DNA from: Channa striata
Lineage: Eukaryota; Chordata; Actinopteri; Anabantiformes; Channidae
NCBI GenBank assembly: GCA_033026295.1
Contig: CM065169.1
Span: forward strand, 6,086,932 to 6,150,931
Direction: 5' to 3'
DNA length: 64,000 bases
Under the pieces are notes generated by a model that saw nothing but the letters and a program-made list of their open reading frames with translations, was not told the origin of the DNA and ran no database searches. Shown piece by piece: positions 8,501-19,729 of this stretch. Each line of letters opens with the position of its first letter. Positions within the stretch are counted from its first letter, which is position 1. A program made the position numbers and the translations under genes.

Positions 8501-10990
8501 GAAAATGCTGTTTTGAAGCCAAGCATGTATTGAACAATTTCTGCACAAAACTCAAATAAAACTGTGTCTGCCTTCTTATTTAGCCTAAATCCACTCAGGA
8601 GAGACTGAAAATAAGCTTGTGGGATGTTTCCTTAAAAGACAGTAAATGCATGTAATTCAAGCATCCTTTTATGCTGCAATCGCCTTTTCTCAGCGAGAAA
8701 ATGCTGTCTTGAAGCCAAGCTTGTATTGAACAATTTCTGCACCAAACTCAAATAAAACTGTGTCTGCCTTCTTATTTAGTCTAAATCCACTCAAGGGAGA
8801 CTGAAAATAAGCTTGTAGGATGTTTCCTTAAAAGACAGTAAATGCATGTAATTGAAGCATCCTTTTATGCTCGCAATCGCCTTTTCTCAGCGAGCAAATG
8901 CTGTCTTGAAGCTATACTTGTATTGAACAATTTCTGCACCAAACTCAAATAAAACTGTGTCTGCCTTCTTATTTAGCCTAAATCCACCCAGGAGAGACTG
9001 AAAATAAGCTTGTGGATGTTTCCTTAAATAACAGTAAATGCATGTAATTTAAGCATCCTTTTATGCTCGCAAATCGCCTTTTCTCAGCAAGAAAATGCTG
9101 TTTTGAAGCCAAGATTGTATTGAACAATTTCTGCACCAAAGTCAAATAAAACTGTGTCTGCCTTCTTTTTAGCCTAAATCCACTCAGGAAAGACTGAAAA
9201 TAAGCTTGTGGGATTTTTTTCTTTAAAAGACAGTAAATGCATGTAATTCAAGCATCCTTTTATGCTCAGAATCGCTTTTCTCAGCGAGAAAATGCTGTTT
9301 TGAAGCCAAGCTTGTATTGAACAATTTCTGCACCAAACTCAAATAAAACTGTTTCTGCCTTCTTATTTAGCGTAAATCCACTCAGGAGAGACTGAAAATA
9401 AACTTGTGGGATGTTTCCTTAAAAGACAGTAAATGCATGTAATTCAAGCATCCTTTTATGCTCGCAATCGCCTATTCTCAGCGAGAAAATGCTGTTTTGA
9501 ATCCAAGCTTGTATTGAACAATTTCTGCACCAAACTCAAATAAAACTGTGTCTGCCTTCTTATTTAGCCTAAATCCACTCAGGAGAGACTGAAAATAAGC
9601 TTGTGGGATGTTTCCTTAAAATACAGTAAATGCATGTAATTCAAGCATCCTTTCATGCTCGCAATCGCCTTTTCTCAGCGAGAAAATGCTGTTTTGAAGC
9701 CAAGCTTGTATTGAACAATTTCTGCTCCAAAGTCAAATAAAACTGTGTCTGCCTTCTTATTTAGCCTAAATCCACTCAGGAAAGACTGAAAATAAGCTTG
9801 TGGGATTTTTTCTTTAAAAGACAGTAAATGCATGTAATTCAAGCATCCTTTTATGCTCTACTAATCGCCTTTTCTCATCGAGAAAATGCAGTTTTGAAGC
9901 CAAGCTTGTATTGAACAATTTCTGCACCAAACTCAAATAAAACTGTGTCTGCCTTCTTATTTAGCGTAAATACACTCAGGAGAGACTGAAAATAAACTTG
10001 TGGGATGTTTCCTTAAAAGACAGTAAATGCATGTAATTCAAGCATCCTTTTATGCTGCAAATCGCCTTTTCTCAGCGAGAAAATGCTGTTTTGAAGCCAA
10101 GCTTGTATTGAACAATTTCTGCACCAAAGTCAAATAAAACTGTGTCTGCCTTCTTATTTAGCCTAAATCCTCTCAGGAGAGACTGAAAATAAGCTTGTGG
10201 GATGTTTCCTTAAAAGACAGTAAATGCATGTAATTCAAGCATTCTTTTATGCTCGCAATCGCCTTTTCTCAACGAAAAGCTGTTTTGAAGAAAACCTTGT
10301 ATTGAACAATTTCTGCACCAAACTCAAATAAAACTGTGTCTGCCTTCTTATTTAGCCTAAATCCAGTCAGCAGAACATAAAAACAAGCTTGTGGGATGTT
10401 TCCTTAAAAGACAGTAAATGCATTTAATTGAAGCATCCTTTTATGCTCATAATCGCCTTTTCTCAGCGAGAAAATGCTGTTTTGAAGCCAAGCTTGTATT
10501 GAACAATTTGGCACCAAACTCAAATAAAACTGTGTCTGCCTTCTTATTTAGCCTAAATCCACTCAGCAGAACATATAAATATCGTTGTGGGATGTTTTCT
10601 TAAAAGAGAGTAAATGCATGTAATTCAAGCATTCTTTTATGCTCATGCAACGCCTTTTCTCAGCGAGAAAATGCGGTTTTGAAGCCAAGCTTGTATTGAA
10701 CAATTTCTGCACCAAAGTCAAATAAAACTGTGTCTGCCTTCTTATTTAGCCTAAATCCAGTCAGCAGAACATAAAAACAAGCTTGTGGATGTTTCCTTAA
10801 AAGACAGTAAATGCATGTAATTGAAGCATCCTTTTATGCTCAATCGCCTTTTCGCAAAAAAAGCTGTTTTGAAGAAAACCTTGTATTGAACAATTTCTGC
10901 ACCAAACTCAAATAAAACTGTGTCTGCCTTCTTATTTAGCGTAAATCCACTCAGGAGAGACTGAAAATAAACTTGTGGGATGTTTCCTTA
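5530..10990 (+). repeat. Higher-order block B, copy 1
   Basis: A run of about 28 monomers matched at 19730-24800. Shared private markers include CCTTCCTTTTTAGCC (about 7590), TTGAAGAATTTTTGCAC (about 7750), GAAAAATTTTGTATTG (about 8110), GAAGCTATACTTG (about 8909), CTTCTTTTTAGCC (about 9163), GCCTATTCTCAG (about 9471), TTTTGAATCCAAG (about 9496), ATCGAGAAAATGCAG (about 9878), AATCCTCTCAGG (about 10167) and TTTTCGCA (about 10850). The offset is about 14.20 kb before 8.1 kb and 13.81 kb after 8.7 kb, so copy 1 has two extra monomers (388 bp) there. Confidence 0.85.
6069..6141 (+). repeat. Truncated 73-bp monomer, copy 2
   Basis: AATAAAAC joins to TTTTTCAGCGAG near 6142. One base of the usual TTTTCTC stem is missing at this copy. 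It sits inside block A and the left part of block B. Confidence 0.8.
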
Positions 10991-11399
10991 AAAGACAGTA
11001 AATGCATGTAATTGAAGCATCCTTTTATGCTCATAATCGCCTTTTCTCAGCGAAAAATGCTGTTTTGAAGCCAAGCTTGTATTGAACAATTTCTGCACCA
11101 AACTCAAATAAAACTGTGTCTGCCTTCTTATTTAGCCTAAATCCAGTCAGCAGAACATAAAAACAAGCTTGTGGGATGTTTCCTTAAAATACAGTAAATG
11201 CATGTAATTCAAGCATCCTTTTATGCTCAAATCGCCTTTTCTCAGCGAAAAATGCTGTTTTGAAGCAGAGCTTGTATTGAACAATTTCTGCACCAAACTC
11301 AAATAAAACTGTGTCTGCCTTCTTATTTAGCCTAAATCCACTCAGGAGACACTGAAAATAAGCTTGTGGGATGTTTCCTTAAAAGACAGTAAATGCATG
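10991..11399 (+). repeat. Array segment between blocks B and A
   Basis: Two ordinary monomers, one of type A with AAAATACAG and one of type B with CTCAGGAGACACTG. Nothing else is visible. Confidence 0.7.
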
Positions 11400-14190
11400 T
11401 AAATCAAGCATTCTTTTATGCTTTCAATCGCCTTTTCTCAGCGAGAAAATGCTGTTTTGAAGCCAAGTTTGTATTGAACAATTTCTGCACCAAAGTCAAA
11501 TAAAACTGTGTCTGCCTTCTTATTTAGCCTAAATCCAGTCAGCAGAACATAAAAATAGGCTTGTGGGATGTTTCCTTAAAAGACAGTAAATGCATGTAAT
11601 TGAAGCATCCTTTTATGCTTGCAATCGCCTTTTCTCAGCGAGAAAATTCTGTTTTGAAGCCAAGCTTGTATTGAACAATTTCTGCACAAAACTCAAATAA
11701 AACTGTGTCTGCCTTCTTATTTAGCCTAAATCCAGTCAGCAGAACATAAAAACAAGCTTCTGGGATGTTTCCTTAAAAGACAGTAAATGCATGTAATTCA
11801 AGCATCTTTTATGCTCATAATTGCCTTTTCTCAGCGAGAAAATGATGTTTTGAAGCAGAGCTTGTATTGAACAATTTCTGCACCAAACTCAAATAAAACT
11901 GTGTCTGCCTTCTTATTTAGCCTAAATCCAGTCAGCAGAACATAAAAACAAGCTTGTGGGATGTTTCCTTAAAAGACAGTAAATGCATGTAATTCAAGCA
12001 TTCTTTTATGCTCGCAATCGCCTTTTCTCAGCGAGAAATGCTGTTTTGAAGCATTTACAGCAAATGCATGTAAATCAAGCATCCTCTTGTGCTCGCAATC
12101 GCCTTTTCTCAGCGAGAAATGCTGTTTTGAAGCCAAGCTTGTATTGAACAATTTCTGCACCAAACTCAAATAAAACTGTGTCTGCCTTCTTATTTAGCCT
12201 AAATTCACTCAGGAGACACTGAAAATAAGCTTGTGGGATGTTTCCTTAAAAGACAGCAAATGCATGTAATTCAAGCATCCTTTTATGCTCAGTAATCGCC
12301 TTTTCTCAGCGAGAAAATGTTGTATTGAAGCCAAGCTTGTATTGAACAATTTCTGCACCAAAGTCAAATAAAACTTTGTCTACCTTCTTATGTAGCCTAA
12401 ATCCACTAAGGAGAGACTGAAAATAAGCTTGTGGGATGTTTCCTTAAAAGACAGTAAATGCATGTAATTCAAGCATCCTTTTATGCTGGCAATGGCCTTT
12501 TCTCAGCGAGAAAATGCTGTTTTGAAGCCAAGCTTGTATTGAACAATTTGGCACCAAACTCAAATAAAACTGTGTCTGCCTTCTTATTTAGCCTAAATCC
12601 AGTCAGCAGAACATAAAAAAAAGCTTGTGGGATGTTTCCTTAAAAGACAGCAAATACATGTAAATCAAGCATCCTCTTGTGCTCGAATCGCCTTTTCTCA
12701 GCGAGAAAATGCTGTTTTGAAGCCAAGCTTGTATTGAACAATTTCTGCACCAAACTCAAATAAAACTGTGTCTGCCTTCTTATTTAGCCTAAATCCAGTC
12801 AGCAGAACATAAAAACAAGCTTGTGGGATGTTTCTTTAAAAGACAGTAAATGCATGTAAATCAAGCATCCTTTTTTGCTTGCAATCGCCTTTTCTCAGCG
12901 AGAAAAATGCTGTTTTGAAGCCAAGCATGTATTGAACAATTTCTGCACCAAACTCAAATAAAACTGTGTCTGCCTTCTTATGTAGCCTAAATCCACTCAG
13001 GAGACACTGAAAATGAGCTTGTGGGATGTTTCCTTAAAAGACAGTAAATGCATGTAAATCAAGCATTCTTTTATGCTCGAATCGCCTTTTCTCAGCGAGA
13101 AAATGCTGTTTTGAAGCCAAGCTTGTATTGAACAATTTCTGCACAAAACTCAAATAAAAGTGTGTCTGCCTTCTTATTTAGCCTAAATCCAGTCAGCAGA
13201 ACATAAAAACAAGCTTGTGGGATGTTTCCTTAAAAGACAGTAAATGCATGTAATTGAAGCATCCTTTTATGCTGCGCAATCGCCTTTTCTCAGCGAGAAA
13301 ATGCTGTTTTGAAGCCAAGCTTGTATTGAACAATTTCTGCACCAAAGTCAAATAAAACTGTGTCTGCCTTCTTATTTAGCCTAAATCCAGTCAGCAGAAC
13401 ATAAAAACAAGCTTGTGGATGTTTCCTTAAAAGACAGTAAATGCATGTAATTCAAGCATCCTTTTATGCTTTCATGAATCGCCTTTTCTCAGCGAAAAAT
13501 GCTGTTTTGAAGCCAAGATTGTATTGAACAATTTCTGCACCAAAGTCAAATAAAACTGTGTCTGCCTTCTTATTTAGCCTAAATCCACTCAGGAGAGACT
13601 GAAAATAAGCTTGTGGGATGTTTCCTTAAAAGAAAGTAAATGCATGTAATTCAAGCATCCTTTTATGCTCACTAATCGCCTTTTCTCAGCGAGAAATGCT
13701 GTATTGAAGCCAAGCTTGTATTGAACAATTTCTGCACCAAACTCAAATAAAACTTTTCTCCGAGAAAATGCTGTTTTGAAGCCAAGCTTGTATTGAACAA
13801 TTTCTGCACCAAACTCAAATAAAACTGTGTCTGCCTTCTTATTTAGCCTAAATCCACTCAGCAGAACATATAAATATGGTTGTGGATGTTTCCTTAAAAG
13901 ACAAAGACAGTAATGCATATAATTCAAGCATCTTTTATGCTCGCAAATGCCTTTTCTCAGCGAGAAAATGATGTTTTGAAGCAGAGCTTGTATTGAACAA
14001 TTTCTGCACAAAACTCAAATAAAACTGTGTCTGCCTTCTTATTTAGCCTAAATCCAGTCAGCAGAACATAAAAACAAGCTTGTGGGATGTTTCCTTAAAA
14101 GACAGTAAATGCATGTAATTGAAGCATTCTTTTATGCTCGCAATCGCCTTTTCTCAGCGAGAAATGCTGTTTTGAAGCAAAGCTTGTATT
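11400..14190 (+). repeat. Higher-order block A, copy 2
   Basis: Follows the block A marker order at an offset of about 7602 bp from copy 1 (for example AAATTCACTC at 12201 versus 4599, CAATTTGGCACC near 12543). It contains the truncated 81-bp unit at 12009 and a 73-bp junction at 13753. A partial tandem duplication of about 861 bp then repeats AAGATTG, the 73-bp junction and TATAAATA at 14386, 14614 and about 14740. Confidence 0.8.
12009..12089 (+). repeat. Truncated 81-bp monomer, copy 3
   Basis: Junction identical to 2683-2763. It lies 7602 bp from copy 2, the same offset as the surrounding block, so it moved with the block. Confidence 0.9.
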
Positions 14191-15200
14191 GAACAATTTC
14201 TGCACCAAAGTCAAATAAAACTGTGTCTGCCTTCTTATTTAGCCTAAATCCAGTCAGCAGAACATAAAAACAAGCTTGTGGGATGTTTCCTTAAAAGACA
14301 GTAAATGCATGTAATTCAAGCATCCTTTTATGCTCAAATCGCCTTTTCTCAGCGAGAAAATGCTGTTTTGAAGCCAAGATTGTATTGAACAATTTCTGCA
14401 CCAAAGTCAAATAAAACTGTGTCTGCCTTCTTATTTAGCCTAAATCCACTCAGGAGAGACTGAAAATAAGCTTGTGGGATGTTTCCTTAAAAAGAAAGTA
14501 AATGCATGTAATTCAAGCATCCTTTTATGCTCGCAATCGCCTTTTCTCAGCGAGAAATGCTGTATTGAAGCCAAGCTTGTATTGAACAATTTCTGCACCA
14601 AACTCAAATAAAACTTTTCTCCGCGAAAAATGCTGTTTTGAAGCCAAGCTTGTATTGAACAATTTCTGCACCAAACTCAAATAAAACTGTGTCTGCCTTC
14701 TTATTTAGCCTAAATCCACTCAGCAGAACATATAAATATGGTTGTGGGATGTTTCCTTAAAAGACAGTAAATGCATATAATTCAAGCATCTTTTATGCTC
14801 AGAAATGCCTTTTCTCAGCGAGAAAATGATGTTTTGAAGCAGAGCTTGTATTGAACAATTTCTGCACCAAACTCAAATAAAACTGTGTCTGCCTTCTTAT
14901 TTAGCCTAAATCCAGTCAGCAGAACATAAAAACAAGCTTGTGGGATGTTTCCTTAAAAGACAGTAAATGCATGTAATTCAAGCATTCTTTTATGCTCGAA
15001 TCGCTTTTCTCAGCGAGAAATGCTGTTTTGAAGCAAAGCTTGTATTGAACAATTTCTGCACCAAAGTCAAATAAAACTGTGTCTGCCTTCTTATTTAGCC
15101 TAAATCCAGTCAGCAGAACATAAAAACAAGCTTGTGGATGTTTCCTTAAAATACAGTAAATGCATGTAATTCAAGCATCCTTTATGCTCGCAATCGCCTT
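13480..15200 (+). repeat. Local tandem duplication, about 861 bp
   Basis: AAGATTG at 13515 and 14386, the AAAAC-TTTTCTC truncation at 13753 and 14614, and a type C TATAAATA monomer at about 13869 and 14740 show two adjacent copies of a four-to-five monomer unit. One copy carries an extra AAAGACAAAGACAG slip near 13899. Confidence 0.7.
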
Positions 15201-15295
15201 TTCTCAGCGAAAAATGCTGTTTTGAAGCCAAGCTTGTATTGAACAATTTCTGCACCAAACTCAAATAAAACTGTGTCTGCCTTCTTATTTAGCCT

Positions 15296-16477
15296 AAATA
15301 CACTAAGGAGAGACTGAAATAAGCTTGTGGGATGTTTCCTTAAAAGACAGTAAATGCATGTAATTCAAGCATCCTTTATGTTCGCATTTGCTTTTTCTCA
15401 GCGAGAAAATGCTGTTTTGAAGCCAAGCTTGTATTGAACAATTTCTGTACCAAGTCAAATAAAACTGTGTCTGCCTTCTTATTTAACCTAAATCCACTCA
15501 GGAGAGACTGAAAATAAGCTTGTGGGATGTTTCCTTAAAAGACAGTAAATGCATGTAAATCAAGCATTCTTTTATGCTCATAATCGCCTTTTCTCAGCGA
15601 GAAAATGCTGTTTTGAAGCCAAGTTTGTATTGAACAATTTCTGCACCAAAGTCAAATAAAACTGTGTCTGCCTTCTTATTTAGCCTAAATCCAGTCAGCA
15701 GAACATAAAAACAGGCTTGTGGGATGTTTCCTTAAAAGACAGTAAATGCATGTAATTGAAGCATCCTTTTATGCTTGCAATCGCCTTTTCTCAGCGAGAA
15801 AATTCTGTTTTGAAGCCAAGCTTGTATTGAACAATTTCTGCACCAAACTCAAATAAAACTGTGTCTGCCTTCTTATTTAGCCTAAATACACTCAGGAGAG
15901 ACTGAAATAAGCTTGTGGGATGTTTCCTTAAAAGACAGTAAATGCATGTAATTCAAGCATCCTTTTATGTTCGCATTTGCTTTTTCTCAGCGAGAAAATG
16001 CTGTTTTGAAGCCAAGCTTGTATTTAACAATTTCTGTACCAAGTCAAATAAAACTGTGTCTGCCTTCTTATTTAACCTAAATCCACTCAGGAGAGACTGA
16101 AAATAAGCTTGTGGGATGTTTCCTTAAAAGACAGTAAATGCATGTAAATCAAGCATTCTTTTATGCTCATAATCGCCTTTTCTCAGCGAGAAAATGCTGT
16201 TTTGAAGCCAAGTTTGTATTGAACAATTTCTGCACCAAAGTCAAATAAAACTGTGTCTGCCTTCTTATTTAGCCTAAATCCAGTCAGCAGAACATAAAAA
16301 CAGGCTTGTGGGATGTTTCCTTAAAAGACAGTAAATGCATGTAATTGAAGCATCCTTTTATGCTTGCAATCGCCTTTTCTCAGCGAGAAAATTCTGTTTT
16401 GAAGCCAAGCTTGTATTGAACAATTTCTGCACAAAACTCAAATAAAACTGTGTCTGCCTTCTTATTTAGCCTAAATC
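15296..16477 (+). repeat. Three-monomer tandem duplication, about 591 bp
   Basis: The ordered markers TAAATACACT, TGTTCGCATTTGC, CTGTACCAAGTC, AAGTTTG, AACAGGCTTG and GAGAAAATTCTG occur twice in succession, first from about 15296 and again from about 15886. Copies are nearly identical (the first has CACTAAGG, the second CACTCAGG), so the event is recent relative to general monomer divergence. Confidence 0.8.
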
Positions 16478-19440
16478 CAGTCAGCAGAACATAAAAACAA
16501 GCTTCTGGGATGTTTCCTTAAAAGACAGTAAATGCATGTAATTCAAGCATCTTTTTATGCTCGCAAATTGCCTTTTCTCAGCGAGAAAATGATGTTTTGA
16601 AGCAGAGCTTGTATTGAACAATTTCTGCACCAAACTCAAATAAAACTGTGTCTGCCTTCTTATTTAGCCTAAATCCAGTCAGCAGAACATAAAAACAAGC
16701 TTGTGGGATGTTTCCTTAAAAGACAGTAAATGCATGTAATTCAAGCATTCTTTTATGCTCGCAATCGCCTTTTCTCAGCGAGAAATGCTGTTTTGAAGCA
16801 TTTACAGCAAATGCATGTAAATCAAGCATCCTCTTGTGCTCGTAATCGCCTTTTCTCAGCGAGAAATGCTGTTTTGAAGCCAAGCTTGTATTGAACAATT
16901 TCTGCACTAAACTCAAATAAAACTGTGTCTGCCTTCTTATTTAGCCTAAATTCACTCAGGAGACACTGAAAATAAGCTTGTGGATGTTTCCTTAAAAGAC
17001 AGCAAATGCATGTAATTCAAGCATCCTTTTATGCTCAAGAATCGCTTTTCTCAGCGAGAAAATGTTGTATTGAAGCCAAGCTTGTATTGAACAATTTCTG
17101 CACCAAAGTCAAATAAAACTTTGTCTACCTTCTTATTTAGCCTAAATCCACTCAGGAGAGACTGAAAATAAGCTTGTGGGATGTTTCCTTAAAAGACAGT
17201 AAATGCATGTAATTCAAGCATCCTTTTATGCTGGCAATGGCCTTTTCTCAGCGAGAAAATGCTGTTTTGAAGCCAAGCTTGTATTGAACAATTTGGCACC
17301 AAACTCAAATAAAACTGTGTCTGCCTTCTTATTTAGCCTAAATCCAGTCAGCAGAACATAAAAAAGCTTGTGGGATGTTTCCTTAAAAGACAGCAAATAC
17401 ATGTAAATCAAGCATCCTCTTGTGCTCACTAATCGCCTTTTCTCAGCGAGAAAATGCTGTTTTGAAGCCAAGCTTGTATTGAACAATTTCTGCACCAAAC
17501 TCAAATAAAACTGTGTCTGCCTTCTTATTTAGCCTAAATCCAGTCAGCAGAACATAAAAACAAGCTTGTGGGATGTTTCCTTAAAAGACAGTAAATGCAT
17601 GTAAATCAAGCATCCTTTTTGCTTGCAATCCCTTTTTCTCAGCGAGAAAATGCTGTTTTGAAGCCAAGCATGTATTGAACAATTTCTGCACCAAACTCAA
17701 ATAAAACTGTGTCTGCCTTCTTATGTAGCCTAAATCCACTCAGGAGACACTGAAAATGAGCTTGTGGGATGTTTCCTTAAAAGACAGTAAATGCATGTAA
17801 ATCAAGCATTCTTTTATGCTCATAATCGCCTTTTCTCAGCGAGAAAATGCTGTTTTGAAGCCCAGCTTGTATTGAACAATTTCTGCACAAAACTCAAATA
17901 AAACTGTGTCTGCCTTCTTATTTAGCCTAAATCCAGTCAGCAGAACATAAAAACAAGCTTGTGGGATGTTTCCTTAAAAGACAGTAAATGCATGTAATTG
18001 AAGCATCCTTTTATGCTGCAAATCGCCTTTTCTCAGCGAGAAAATGCTGTTTTGAAGCCAAGCTTGTATTGAACAATTTCTGCACCAAAGTCAAATAAAA
18101 CTGTGTCTGCCTTCTTATTTAGCCTAAATCCAGTCAGCAGAACATAAAAACAAGCTTGTGGGATGTTTCCTTAAAAGACAGTAAATGCATGTAATTCAAG
18201 CATCCTTTTATGCTGCAAATCGCCTTTTCTCAGAGAGAAAATGCTGTTTTGAAGCCAAGATTGTATTGAACAATTTCTGCACCAAAGTCAAATAAAACTG
18301 TGTCTGCCTTCTTATTTAGCCTAAATCCACTCAGGAGAGACTGAAAATAAGCTTGTGGGATGTTTCCTTAAAAGAAATTAAATGCATGTAATTCAAGCAT
18401 CCTTTTATGCTCGCAATCGCCTTTTCTCAGCGAGAAATGCTGTATTGAAGCCAAGCTTGTATTGAACAATTTCTGCACCAAACTCAAATAAAACTTTTCT
18501 CAGCGAAAAATGCTGTTTTGAAGCCAAGCTTGTATTGAACAATTTCTGCACCAAACTCAAATAAAACTGTGTCTGCCTTCTTATTTAGCCTAAATCCACT
18601 CAGCAGAACATATAAATATGGTTGTGGGATGTTTCCTTAAAAGACAGTAAATGCATATAATTCAAGCATCTTTTTATGCTCGCAAAATGCCTTTTCTCAG
18701 CGAGAAAATGATGTTTTGAAGCAGAGCTTGTATTGAACAATTTCTGTACCAAACTCAAATAAAACTGTGTCTGCCTTCTTATTTAGCCTAAATCCAGTCA
18801 GCAGAACATAAAAACAAGCTTGTGGGATGTTTCCTTAAAAGACAGTAAATGCATGTAATTCAAGCATTCTTTTATGCTCGCAATCGCCTTTTCTCAGCGA
18901 AAATGCTGTTTTGAAGAAAAGCTTGTATTGAACAATTTCTGCACCAAAGTCAAATAAAACTGTGTCTGCCTTCTTATTTAGCCTAAATCCAGTCAGCAGA
19001 ACATAAAAACAAGCTTGTGGGATGTTTCCTTAAAATACAGTAAATGCATGTAATTCAAGCATCCTTTTATGCTCGCAATCGCCTTTTCTCAGCGAAAAAT
19101 GCTGTTTTGAAGCCAAGCTTGTATTGAACAATTTCTGCACCAAACTCAAATAAAACTGTGTCTGCCTTCTTATTTAGCCTAAATACACTCAGGAGAGACT
19201 GAAATAAGCTTGTGGGATGTTTCCTTAAAAGACAGTAAATGCATGTAATTCAAGCATCCTTTTATGTTCGCATTTGCTTTTTCTCAGCGAGAAAATGCTG
19301 TTTTGAAGCCAAGCTTGTATTTAACAATTTCTGTACCAAGTCAAATAAAACTGTGTCTGCCTTCTTATTTAACCTAAATCCACTCAGGAGAGACTGAAAA
19401 TAAGCTTGTGGGATGTTTCCTTAAAAGACAGTAAATGCAT
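16146..19440 (+). repeat. Higher-order block A, copy 3
   Basis: The block A marker order is repeated at an offset of 12348-12353 bp from copy 1 (CAATTTGGCACC at 17289 versus 4941; CATATAAATATGG at 18609 versus 6256). The match extends through TGTTCGCATTTGC near 19268, making this the closest relative of copy 1. The truncated 81-bp unit is at 16756 and a 73-bp junction at 18494. Confidence 0.85.
16756..16836 (+). repeat. Truncated 81-bp monomer, copy 4
   Basis: Same deletion junction as copies 1-3; the core just after it reads CTCGTAATCG instead of CTCGCAATCG. It is the last copy seen in the window. Confidence 0.9.
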
Positions 19441-19729
19441 GTAAATCAAGCATTCTTTTATGCTCGCAAATCGCCTTTTCTCAGCGAGAAAATGCTGTTT
19501 TGAAGCCAAGTTTGTATTGAACAATTTCTGCACCAAAGTCAAATAAAACTGTGTCTGCCTTCTTATTTAGCCTAAATCCAGTCAGCAGAACATAAAAACA
19601 GGCTTGTGGGATGTTTCCTTAAAAGACAGTAAATGCATGTAATTGAAGCATCCTTTTATGCTTGCAATCGCCTTTTCTCAGCGAGAAAATTCTGTTTTGA
19701 AGCCAAGCTTGTATTGAACAATTTCTGCA

